NCBI GenBank assembly: GCA_011051745.1
Contig: DRKO01000441.1
Span: forward strand, 1 to 10,802
Source: Chloroflexota bacterium
GTDB lineage: Bacteria; Chloroflexota; Anaerolineae; Aggregatilineales; UBA3940
Direction: 5' to 3'
DNA: 10,802 nucleotides
Both the position numbers and the translations under genes were made by a program. Of this stretch, positions 1 to 6,422 are shown in pieces. The notes under the pieces were generated by a model. The model was not told the DNA's origin. It saw only the letters and a program-made list of their open reading frames with translations, and made no database searches. Position 1 is the stretch's first letter; each line of letters starts with the position of its first letter.

Positions 1-1635
1 CCGGTTGACGAAGGTCACGTCCTCGCGGGCCAGATCGCCGATGCCGGAGATGGCCTGCGGATTGCCGGACGGGACGATCAACCCCTGCTCGCGCCGGACG
101 AGCGTCACCAGGGCCACGTCGCGACCGGGGAGATACTGATCAATGTAGCGCCAGTTGTACTCGCCCGTCTCCGGATCGAGCAGGTGCGAACCGGCCAGAT
201 GCGCCTCGCCACGCCGGAGCGCGACCAGCCCGCCCAGGCTGCCGACGTTGGCCGAACTGAGCCGCATACCGGGGGCGCGTTCGGCCAGAAACTGGGCCAG
301 CAGGTCAAGCGTCATGTCGTGGGAGCCGATGGCGACGATCGTTTGCTCGATCTCGCGCGGCTGGCGGTAGAGATGCACGGTCACAGTCTCCCCGGCCTGA
401 AGCCCCTCCGAGAAGCGGGGGATGCGCACGATGCCATCGGCGCGGACAAGCGACGTGATCACGCCTGCCCCGCGCGATAGCGGCGTGGCGATGATCTTTC
501 CCCCCACCTTCCCGACCGTCACGCGCAGATACTCGTCGTCGCCGGGCGGGGAAAGCACCTTGCGGCTGATCGTGGCCTCCAGCGTGGGCGTTCTCTCGGA
601 GAGCGGCGGCCTGCCCAGCCAGCGGCTGATCAGCGGCTCGACGAAAATCTCGCCCGTCAGCGCCGCCGAGACCGGATAGCCCGGCACGCCGATCACCGGC
701 ACGGAGCGCTCTCCGGCGGCATGGATCATCCCGAAAATGACCGGATGGCCGGGCCGCACGGCGATCCCGTGTACCAGCACCTCGCCCAGTTCGGCCACCA
801 CGTGCACGGTGTAGTCCTCGCTGCCCGCGCTCGAACCGGCGTTGACGAGCACCAGATCGTGCGTGGCGGCGGCCTCCCGCACGGCCTCGCGAATCTGCTC
901 GTAATTGTCGGGGACGATGGGGAAGCGCGTCGCCTGCCCGCCCCACGATTCGATCTGGGCGGCCAGCACCAGACTGTTGAATTCGATGATCTGACCCCGC
1001 GAGATCGCCCCCCGGGCCGCCTCTTCCGCGCTGACCAGTTCGGAGCCGGTGGGGATGACGGCGACCGAGGGCCGCCGCCGGACCGAAACGGTCGCGTGGC
1101 CGCTCCCGGCAATCGCGCCGATGTCCACCGGTCGCAGGGTGTGATTGGCGGAGAGCACCAGTTCGGTTGCGACCATGTCCTCGCCCATCGCCCGGACGTG
1201 CTGCCAGGGCGCGACGGGAGCGCGGATGATCAGCTCCCCTTCACGCTCGCCGGGCTGCACATGCTCGATCATGACGACCGCATCGGCCCAGCGGGGCAGG
1301 GGGTGGCCGGTGTTGCAGGCCTTCATGGGGCGCTCGACGCGCTCCACGTCGGCCTCGTCTTTGATCAGGGTGAAGGTGAGGGGGTTCGTCTCGCTGGCGC
1401 CCTGCGTGTCGCGGGAGCGGACGGCGTAGCCGTCCATCGCGCTGGCGTGGTAGTGCGGGGCGGAGATCGCCGCCCAGACCGGCTCAGACGTGACGCGGCC
1501 CGGCGCTTCGGAGAGGGGGACTGTCTCGCCGGGGAACGGCTCCCACAGCCCCGCCGCTTTGAGCGCTCCGGTAAAGCGCCGCCACGCTTCATCCATGGGG
1601 AGGTCTTCGAGGTAAACGCTGCGCTTCTTCACCAT
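1..1635 (-). CDS. moeA: Molybdopterin molybdenumtransferase MoeA fused to a PBP-like domain (3' end off window)
   Basis: MoeA inserts molybdate into adenylylated molybdopterin in the cytoplasm, the last common step of molybdenum cofactor synthesis. The visible 545 residues are the N-terminal part; the gene runs off the left edge with no stop. MoeA marks are YHASAMDGYAV (62-72), NTGHPLP, AVIPTGSELV in the MoCF-like domain, NAGSSAGSEDY, and GVPGYPVSAA. From about residue 430 (VAIGSHDMTLDLL) a second domain begins. It resembles the periplasmic-binding-protein-like module (LysR substrate-binding type) found fused to MoeA in some bacteria and archaea, and it is cut at FVNR. The ATG at 1635 has AAAGG about 8 nt upstream and a promoter just behind it, so it is preferred. 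It lies 115 nt downstream of thiI and probably has its own transcript. Family assignment is firm; the ligand of the fused domain cannot be told. Confidence 0.93.
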   Translation of the reverse strand, partial: MVKKRSVYLEDLPMDEAWRRFTGALKAAGLWEPFPGETVPLSEAPGRVTSEPVWAAISAPHYHASAMDGYAVRSRDTQGASETNPLTFTLIKDEADVERVERPMKACNTGHPLPRWADAVVMIEHVQPGEREGELIIRAPVAPWQHVRAMGEDMVATELVLSANHTLRPVDIGAIAGSGHATVSVRRRPSVAVIPTGSELVSAEEAARGAISRGQIIEFNSLVLAAQIESWGGQATRFPIVPDNYEQIREAVREAAATHDLVLVNAGSSAGSEDYTVHVVAELGEVLVHGIAVRPGHPVIFGMIHAAGERSVPVIGVPGYPVSAALTGEIFVEPLISRWLGRPPLSERTPTLEATISRKVLSPPGDDEYLRVTVGKVGGKIIATPLSRGAGVITSLVRADGIVRIPRFSEGLQAGETVTVHLYRQPREIEQTIVAIGSHDMTLDLLAQFLAERAPGMRLSSANVGSLGGLVALRRGEAHLAGSHLLDPETGEYNWRYIDQYLPGRDVALVTLVRREQGLIVPSGNPQAISGIGDLAREDVTFVNR

Positions 1636-1668
1636 CCGTCAGCCTTTAAGGGTAATGCTTCGCTGGCT

Positions 1669-1697
1669 CTTATGACAGATAAGATGCTCAAGGTCAA
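1669..1697 (-). promoter_or_regulatory. Candidate sigma70 promoter for moeA
   Basis: On the minus strand TTGACC (1697-1692) is followed after 17 nt by CATAAG (1674-1669), preceded by TGT, which gives an extended -10. The predicted transcript starts near 1662, about 27 nt before the moeA ATG. The -10 matches only 4 of 6 positions. The AAGAT...ATCTT inverted repeat over this region may be chance. Confidence 0.5.
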
Positions 1698-1750
1698 TCT
1701 TACACGGGATCGGGGGAGATCGCACTATCGGCGAGGGGGAGGTGGGCCGC

Positions 1751-2926
1751 CTACTGCTCCTGCGGCAGGGAGGCGAGAGGGAGCGGCTCTATCTCACTCA
1801 CGATCTCATCAACGACCTTCTCGATCTGTAGCTCCTCCTCGATCTGCTGCACCTTTGCCAGATCGGCCCGGATGATAGGGTGGGGGGCGATGATCGAACA
1901 GCAATCTTTATAGGGGGCCGTCGCCTCCTCCTCCAGCCCGATCCGGCGCACCAGATCCATCACCTCGACTTTGTCGCTGCCGATCAGCGGCCTGAAGATC
2001 GGAATCTCGACCGCCCGATCCACCGCGACGATGTTTTCCATCGTCTGCGAGGCGACCTGCCCCAGACTATCCCCCAGCACCAGCGCCTGGTATCCCCACT
2101 GCCCGGCCAGCCGCTCGCCGACCCGCACCATCAACCGGCGGAACACGACGAGTTCGTAGCGCTGCTGACGCTGACCCATCCCCAGTATAGCCATCTGGAA
2201 GGGCGCGAAGTTCGCCAGAAAGACGGTGCGCGAAAGGGTGTAGGCGCTGAGCTTCCTCCACAGGCGGGGCATCTTGGTCTGGAGCACGCCTTCTTTGCGG
2301 GGAAACACATAGAAGTGCAGAAAATCCACCTGCGCCCCCCGGCGGGCCAGCAGATAAGAAGAGGCGATTGAATCAAAGCCGCCTGAGATCAACGAAAGCA
2401 CCTTCCCGCTCGTCCCGACCGGCAGGCCGCCCGGCCCCTGAAACCGGCGGGTATAGATGAAGGTCTCCTCGTCACGCACGGAGATGTAAATCGTCACGTC
2501 CGGGTTGCTCAGGTTGACCTGTGCGCCGGTCTGCTCCCTGACGAGCGTTCCCACGCGCCGGTTGATGTCATCGCTGGTGAAGGGGAGGGACTTGTTGGCC
2601 CGCGCGGCCCGGACGGCGAAGGTCTGATGTTCGTCCAGAACCTCGCGGGCGGCCTCTAAAGCGGTCTCTGTGATCGCGTCGAACGTGTTCGGGCAGGTGA
2701 CGACTTCGGTAAACCACGCAATGCCGAACACCGTCGCCAGCTTCTCCCGGCTCTCGTCCGCTCGCTCAGGCTCCACGCGGACCAGAATCTGCCCTATCTG
2801 GCGGGTCACCTGCTTCTCGGAGAGGCCCAGCACACGGCGGATGTTCGCCATAAGCTGCTTCTCAAAGGCGAGGCGGTTCTTTTTCTTCAGCGCCATCTCG
2901 GCGTAGCGTACAATGAAAGTTGTCAT
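1751..2926 (-). CDS. thiI: tRNA 4-thiouridine synthase ThiI, short form without rhodanese domain
   Basis: ThiI adenylates U8 of tRNA and transfers sulfur to make 4-thiouridine; in many bacteria it also feeds sulfur to the thiazole of thiamin. The 391-residue protein has an N-terminal ferredoxin-like part (RYAEMALKKKNR, 7-18), a THUMP domain (about 55-165), the PP-loop SGGFDS (181-186) after GGLPVGTSGKV, and the family segment GDSLGQVASQT (285-295). DCCSIIAPHP (341-350) holds Cys342 and Cys343 at the place of the E. coli catalytic Cys344. The protein stops there, so the C-terminal rhodanese domain of the E. coli enzyme (482 aa) is absent, as in Bacillus. A separate sulfurtransferase or cysteine desulfurase must supply sulfur. 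The ATG at 2926 is chosen over an in-frame one at 3001. It has AAAGG and GGAGG upstream and begins at the conserved region, while the longer form would include the promoter. Confidence 0.95.
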   Translation of the reverse strand: MTTFIVRYAEMALKKKNRLAFEKQLMANIRRVLGLSEKQVTRQIGQILVRVEPERADESREKLATVFGIAWFTEVVTCPNTFDAITETALEAAREVLDEHQTFAVRAARANKSLPFTSDDINRRVGTLVREQTGAQVNLSNPDVTIYISVRDEETFIYTRRFQGPGGLPVGTSGKVLSLISGGFDSIASSYLLARRGAQVDFLHFYVFPRKEGVLQTKMPRLWRKLSAYTLSRTVFLANFAPFQMAILGMGQRQQRYELVVFRRLMVRVGERLAGQWGYQALVLGDSLGQVASQTMENIVAVDRAVEIPIFRPLIGSDKVEVMDLVRRIGLEEEATAPYKDCCSIIAPHPIIRADLAKVQQIEEELQIEKVVDEIVSEIEPLPLASLPQEQ

Positions 2927-2969
2927 GGGAATCCTTTCGCCTCCGATTTCTCGGCCTGTCGGGGGAGCC

Positions 2970-2998
2970 ATTTTGCAGCATCTGCCCGCAGGTTGCAA
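2970..2998 (-). promoter_or_regulatory. Candidate sigma70 promoter for thiI
   Basis: Minus-strand TTGCAA (2998-2993), a 17 nt spacer, and CAAAAT (2975-2970) place a transcription start near 2963, about 37 nt before the thiI ATG. Each box matches 4 of 6 consensus positions. It lies inside the longer in-frame extension of thiI (start at 3001), which supports the shorter start. Confidence 0.5.
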
Positions 2999-3027
2999 CA
3001 ACTGGCGTGCGGCAGCGCAATGAAGGG

Positions 3028-3054
3028 CGCGGGGCCTTTATGCGCATCCCCGCG
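3028..3054. repeat. GC-rich inverted repeat (hairpin)
   Basis: CGCGGGG (3028-3034) pairs with CCCCGCG (3048-3054) around a 13 nt loop. No T-tract follows on either strand, so it is not a canonical terminator. It is one of three hairpins packed between the ABC operon and the thiI promoter. Confidence 0.45.
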
Positions 3055-3090
3055 AATTCAGGTGCTCTCCCTGCGTCTGGAGGATAGCGA

Positions 3091-3122
3091 GACGCCCCGC
3101 GTCCGTCGCGGGGCGTCTTTTT
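3091..3122 (+). terminator. Strong plus-strand intrinsic terminator with no plus-strand gene before it
   Basis: GACGCCCCGCG (3091-3101) and CGCGGGGCGTC (3107-3117) form a perfect 11 bp stem with loop TCCGT, followed by TTTTT (3118-3122). The T-tract is on the plus strand, yet all recognised genes from 1 to 7760 are on the minus strand. On the minus strand the stem is preceded by A5 and followed by TCTCGCTATCC, so it would lack a U-tract as a terminator of the ABC operon. Confidence 0.7.
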
Positions 3123-3135
3123 GAACAGAAGGGTG

Positions 3136-3153
3136 CGGGGAGATTCTTCCCCG
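3136..3153 (-). terminator. Weak candidate terminator of the ABC exporter operon
   Basis: CGGGGA (3136-3141) pairs with TCCCCG (3148-3153) only 8 nt past the permease stop. On the minus strand the stem is followed by CACCCTTCTGTTC, a poor, pyrimidine-rich tail. It is the best placed minus-strand stop signal for the operon but is weak. Confidence 0.35.
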
Positions 3154-3161
3154 TGTCTGCG

Positions 3162-4154
3162 TCAGGCGCGTATCTCCTGACGCTGGAAAAGGACGTAGGC
3201 CAGCGCAAAGAGCAGGATCGTGGCCGCCGCCAGACCGGTCAGGTGCGGCCAGATCAACAGCACACTCTGCCCCAGCGGCAACGGCGAGCCGAGTAACGCG
3301 CCCTCCCACTGGCTCGGCAGCACCAGCCCGAAGGAACGGGTCGCCGGAAGCAGCAGGCCCAGCGTGGCCTCGACGTAAAGCGTGTTCGGCGAGAGGCGGG
3401 CCAGCGTCCGCGCCAGTTGCGCCTGCGCCAGAATCTCCTGCGGAGTCCCGAACCGCAGCGGCACAAAGGCCTGTGCGAGCAGGCCGGCGATGATGTTCCA
3501 GAAGATGGTGAAGAACAGCCAGACGGCGATTGAGGCCAGCGCCGCCGTCGCGGGCTGGCGGAAGATGGTCGAGAAGACCATCGCCACCGCCAGCCAGATG
3601 CCGCCGTAGAAGATGGTCACCAGCAGGAACAGCAGGCCACGGGCGACCTCCTCGCTGCTGGGAGGCACGCCCAGCCCCAGAACGCCCATCCCGATGATGA
3701 GCAGCCAGATGGCGGTGAGCACCAGCGTCAGCGTGAACAGCCCGGCCAGAAACTTGCCCATCAGCAGGGCGTCGCGGTAGATGGGCTGGGCCAGCACGCG
3801 CGAAAGCGTGCGCTGGTTGAACTCGCCGTTGATCGAGTCGAACGCCAGCGAGATCGCGATCAGCGGGACCAGAAACCCCAGAAAACCAACGAACGCCGGA
3901 AGCGGCTCCCGCGCGGTCGTGAACAGCCTGAGGAAGATGAACTGATCCTGTGCGACCGTCTGGCGCAGGTTTTGCAGGGCCACGTACACCGTGCCACCGG
4001 CGGTGAGCAGGATCAGGAACTCCAGAATGTGCATCCGCGCGCTGGTGAGGTGATCGGCCATGTCCTTCGCCACCACCACCCAGAGGCCGGTCCAGGGGGA
4101 GCCTTCCCGCGTGCGCCGGGCCGGAGTCCGGCCGTCAGGCTGCTGCTGCGACAT
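3162..4154 (-). CDS. ABC-2 type transporter permease (NosY-like)
   Basis: Membrane-spanning half of an ABC transporter that pairs with the ATPase encoded just upstream. The 330-residue protein has a polar N-terminus (1-25) and about six hydrophobic segments: near 42-61, 87-106, 133-160, 171-195, 203-230 and 300-323. After the second helix, INGEFNQRTLSRVLAQPIYR (108-127) matches the cytoplasmic E-x-x-x-x-TL-x-x-x-x-x-P-x-x-R loop typical of NosY/ABC-2 permeases. A larger external loop lies at about 231-299, and the end is the basic QRQEIRA. The ATG at 4154 overlaps the ATPase gene by 20 nt and has GAGGAGGTG about 5 nt upstream inside that gene, so the two are translationally coupled. The substrate is unknown; architecture points to export, perhaps of a surface or copper-site component by analogy with NosDFY, but that is only analogy. 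Confidence 0.9.
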   Translation of the reverse strand: MSQQQPDGRTPARRTREGSPWTGLWVVVAKDMADHLTSARMHILEFLILLTAGGTVYVALQNLRQTVAQDQFIFLRLFTTAREPLPAFVGFLGFLVPLIAISLAFDSINGEFNQRTLSRVLAQPIYRDALLMGKFLAGLFTLTLVLTAIWLLIIGMGVLGLGVPPSSEEVARGLLFLLVTIFYGGIWLAVAMVFSTIFRQPATAALASIAVWLFFTIFWNIIAGLLAQAFVPLRFGTPQEILAQAQLARTLARLSPNTLYVEATLGLLLPATRSFGLVLPSQWEGALLGSPLPLGQSVLLIWPHLTGLAAATILLFALAYVLFQRQEIRA

Positions 4155-5088
4155 GTTCCACCTCCTCGAAGTAGCGGGCGTAGACTTCGTCGAGGCTCGG
4201 CTCCTCGATGTCGAGGGCTTTCAGGCGTCCGCCCGCCTGAATGACCGCCTCGGCGGCCTCGGCCCGCAGGTCTTCGGCGGCTTCCAGCACGAAATGGTCG
4301 GGCGGCGCGTGCTGGACTTCGACAGCGCCGGGCAGGGACCGCAGGGCCTCCTCCAGCGCCTGCGCGGGGCCTTCGGCCTGAAGCTTGACGCGATACGCGC
4401 CGCCCAGCACACGCCGGGCCAGCTCCGGGACGGTCCCTTCCAGCACGATGCGCCCCCTGTGGAACAGGCCGACACGGTCACAGACCTGCTGCACCTGATG
4501 CAACAGGTGGGAGGCAAGCAGGATGGTGATGCCCTCTTCCCTCAGGTCGCGGATGATCTGGAGGAAGAGACGCGCCGCCTCCGGGTCCAGCCCCACCGTC
4601 GGCTCGTCCATGATGATGATCTCCGGCTGCTTCAACAGCAACTCGGCCACGCCCAGTCGCTGGCGCATCCCGTGCGAGAACGTCCCGACCAGGTTATCGG
4701 CCACCTCGCTCAGCCCCATGCGGTCGAGGGCGGCGTCAATGCGCCGGTAGGCCTCCTCGCGCGGGAGGCCGTTCAGCTTGGCGATGTAGATCAGGTTTTC
4801 AAAGGCCGTCAGGTTGTTGTAAAAGCCGACCTGATCGGGCAGGTAGCCGACCCGCGCCTTCACGCTGAGGGGGCGGCGGGCCGGGTCGAGGCCCAGCACG
4901 CGCACCCGTCCGGCGGAGGGTTCGGTCAGCCCCAGTATCATCAGGATGGTGGTCGTCTTGCCGGAGCCGTTCGGCCCCAGCAGCCCGAACACCTCCCCTT
5001 TCTCGATGGAGAGATCGAGCGAATCAACGGCCACGAAGTCGCCGTAACGCTTGGTTAAGCCTTTCGTCTCGATTACCACGTCGCCCAT
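4135..5088 (-). CDS. ABC transporter ATP-binding protein (CcmA/NosF-like)
   Basis: Cytoplasmic ATPase subunit that powers the permease encoded next to it. In 317 residues it shows Walker A GPNGSGKTT (38-46), Q-loop GYLPDQ (81-86), signature FSHGMRQR (137-144, a variant of LSGGQ usual in the CcmA/NosF group), Walker B IIIMDEP (157-163) followed by TVGLDP, and the switch histidine in LLASH (H194). A C-terminal domain of about 100 residues (220-317) follows the nucleotide-binding fold, as in drug- and lipid-exporting ABC-2 partners. The ATG at 5088 has GGGAGGCG just upstream. It starts 16 nt after the NEW3-protein stop and its end overlaps the permease start, so the three genes form one operon. 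All catalytic residues are intact. Confidence 0.95.
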   Translation of the reverse strand: MGDVVIETKGLTKRYGDFVAVDSLDLSIEKGEVFGLLGPNGSGKTTTILMILGLTEPSAGRVRVLGLDPARRPLSVKARVGYLPDQVGFYNNLTAFENLIYIAKLNGLPREEAYRRIDAALDRMGLSEVADNLVGTFSHGMRQRLGVAELLLKQPEIIIMDEPTVGLDPEAARLFLQIIRDLREEGITILLASHLLHQVQQVCDRVGLFHRGRIVLEGTVPELARRVLGGAYRVKLQAEGPAQALEEALRSLPGAVEVQHAPPDHFVLEAAEDLRAEAAEAVIQAGGRLKALDIEEPSLDEVYARYFEEVEHVAAAA

Positions 5089-5104
5089 ACGCGCCTCCCT
5101 GCGC

Positions 5105-6286
5105 TCAGCGACGCCCGAAGCGCATCACGGCCAGCCCGACCACACCAACGGCCACCGCGATCAGGGCCACGCCCACCACGCCCCACAGGGTGGAGGTGCG
5201 CACCGTCACGCGGTACTCGACTGTTTCGGCGGCCCCGTCTTCAGGCCGCGCCGTGAAGGAGACGATGTAGTCCCCGGCGAGGGCCTTGCTGGCGGGCTTG
5301 ACCGTCGCCGTGACTTCGACCTGATCGCCGGGCGCGAGCTCGTCAATCTCCTTCGGGTCAAACTCGACCGTCCAGCCGCGCGGCGCAGAGGCGCTCATCT
5401 CGATGGCACGCGCCGCCGCCGAGCCGGTGTTCTGCACAAGGAGCGTGAAAGCTGTCTCGGAGCCGGCTTCCGCCTGTCCTGAGAAACGCTCGTCCGGCGT
5501 CGTCAGCGTGAGCGAGGATTGCCCCACGACCTCGGCCACCAGCTCGGTTGAGACCACCGCCTCGCCACCCTGAGCGCGGATGGTGATCGTGTAGCTGCCA
5601 GCCGGAATCAGGTTGAGGATGGGGTCTACTTCGATGCTCAGGCGCTTGGTTTCGTTGGCCTTGAGCGGCAGGCTGGTTACCTCCTGCCCCGCCGACCTGA
5701 ACGTCACATCAAAGGCGGGGGGCGCTTCGGCGAACAGCTCGACCGTCAGGTCTTCGTCGCCTTCGTTCTTCAGGCTGACGCTGTAGCGGAAAGTGGTGTC
5801 GGGCTTGCCGCGCAGCGTCGGGAGGTCTACGTCAAGGGAGAGGCTGGCCGGAACCCGCTCCTGAATGGTCAGTTCGACGGGGAGCTCCGCCGTCGCCGTC
5901 TCACCACGCGCCACAACGGTGAGGCGGTAGTTGCCCGGTTCCGCGTTCTCTGCCGTCTCGATTCGGAGATTCACCGAGGCGTTATCGCCGGGCCGGACGT
6001 ACACCGCCCGGATCACCTCGCCGCCGCCCCGGAAGGTCGCCGTCCAGCCCTCCGGGAGTCCTTCGACTTCCAGATATACCACCTGGGCTGTTGTCTCAGT
6101 CTGGAGGGAAAGGTCGAGGCTGGCCCTCTCTCCAACGCCGATGATCTGGGCCGGATACTCGGTGTAGATCGTCAGCCCCGGAGCGTCCCCTGCCGGGGGC
6201 TCCTCCTGAGCCAGTACCGGCGTGGTGGAACCGATTACGAGCAGCGCACCGGCCACCAGCAGAACGCTTAGTAAACCGCGTCGCAT
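5105..6286 (-). CDS. Secreted NEW3-domain protein with C-terminal membrane anchor
   Basis: This is an extracytoplasmic beta-rich protein of 393 residues. A signal peptide spans residues 1-26 (MRRGLL... with a VLA|QEE cleavage site). Three immunoglobulin-like segments of about 105-110 residues follow (about 35-140, 142-252, 253-362). Each has the NEW3-type pattern: a hydrophobic strand, L-x-N-x-G or similar, a G-W-T/F-D-V-x-F core (LPEGWTATF, AFDVTF, APRGWTVEF), a L-x-P/A-x-x-x-x-x-x-V segment and a final GxYxxTxxA strand. The end is a single membrane helix (about 365-388) and FGRR, so the bulk faces outside. It resembles COG1470-type proteins often encoded beside ABC-2 exporters. The start has a perfect AAGGAGG 7 nt before ATG. 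As first gene of the operon it may bind the exported substrate or couple the transporter to the envelope; this is inferred from context only. Confidence 0.85.
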   Translation of the reverse strand: MRRGLLSVLLVAGALLVIGSTTPVLAQEEPPAGDAPGLTIYTEYPAQIIGVGERASLDLSLQTETTAQVVYLEVEGLPEGWTATFRGGGEVIRAVYVRPGDNASVNLRIETAENAEPGNYRLTVVARGETATAELPVELTIQERVPASLSLDVDLPTLRGKPDTTFRYSVSLKNEGDEDLTVELFAEAPPAFDVTFRSAGQEVTSLPLKANETKRLSIEVDPILNLIPAGSYTITIRAQGGEAVVSTELVAEVVGQSSLTLTTPDERFSGQAEAGSETAFTLLVQNTGSAAARAIEMSASAPRGWTVEFDPKEIDELAPGDQVEVTATVKPASKALAGDYIVSFTARPEDGAAETVEYRVTVRTSTLWGVVGVALIAVAVGVVGLAVMRFGRR

Positions 6287-6315
6287 ATCATAACCTCCTT
6301 CGATGTCAGCGTTGG

Positions 6316-6328
6316 GCTGATTTTCAGC
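6316..6328 (-). other. Small 5'-leader hairpin of the ABC operon mRNA
   Basis: GCTGA and TCAGC flank a 3 nt loop. The predicted transcription start, 7 nt after the -10 box at 6335-6340, falls at about 6328, so the mRNA would begin with this stem. A 5'-terminal stem can protect mRNA from decay, but this role is inferred. Confidence 0.3.
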
Positions 6329-6334
6329 TTTTCA

Positions 6335-6340
6335 AGTATA
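6335..6340 (-). promoter_or_regulatory. Candidate -10 box of the ABC/NEW3 operon
   Basis: Minus-strand TATACT matches the -10 consensus at 5 of 6 positions and lies 48 nt before the NEW3-protein ATG. No good -35 stands 16-18 nt further up. That stretch is the T-rich tail of the asnS terminator (TTCTTATCTTTTT), so an activator or another sigma factor could be involved. Confidence 0.4.
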
Positions 6341-6355
6341 GTGATCCTGTGTCAG

Positions 6356-6393
6356 AAAAAGATAAGAATGCCCCTGCCAGAACGGCAGGGGCA
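6356..6393 (-). terminator. Intrinsic terminator of asnS
   Basis: On the minus strand TGCCCCTGCC and GGCAGGGGCA (6393-6369) form a perfect 10 bp stem with loop GTTCT, followed by TTCTTATCTTTTT (6368-6356). It lies 29 nt after the asnS stop and directly before the promoter of the ABC operon, separating the two units. Confidence 0.88.
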
Positions 6394-6422
6394 CTCAATG
6401 CGGAGGTGTGGGAGTTCCGGCT

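Noticed and set aside
305..946. Minus-strand open frame of 213 codons within moeA in another frame
   Set aside because: Its composition is nearly all Arg, Ala, Gly and Asp, as expected from frame-shifted GC-rich DNA. The MoeA frame runs through without a break.
721..1875. Long plus-strand open frame of 384 codons opposite moeA and the thiI end
   Set aside because: It crosses two real genes and the moeA promoter, lacks any family motif and has shadow-type composition rich in Arg, Gly and Pro. The opposite strand shows clear MoeA and ThiI motifs.
2677..2690. GAAC-GT-GTTC palindrome resembling a LexA box
   Set aside because: The spacing between half-sites is 2 nt, not 4, and it lies inside the thiI coding region without a promoter.
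3001..3161. tRNA or riboswitch in the hairpin-rich gap
   Set aside because: No T-loop (GTTCRA), acceptor pairing or known riboswitch core could be seen; only simple inverted repeats are present.
3058..3309. Small minus-strand open frame across the hairpin region
   Set aside because: It overlaps the permease 3' end in another frame, covers the hairpins and has no plausible ribosome binding site or family resemblance.
4060..5058. Plus-strand open frame of 332 codons opposite the ABC ATPase gene
   Set aside because: The opposite strand carries a complete ABC ATPase with all motifs. This frame is an antisense shadow of GC-rich coding sequence.
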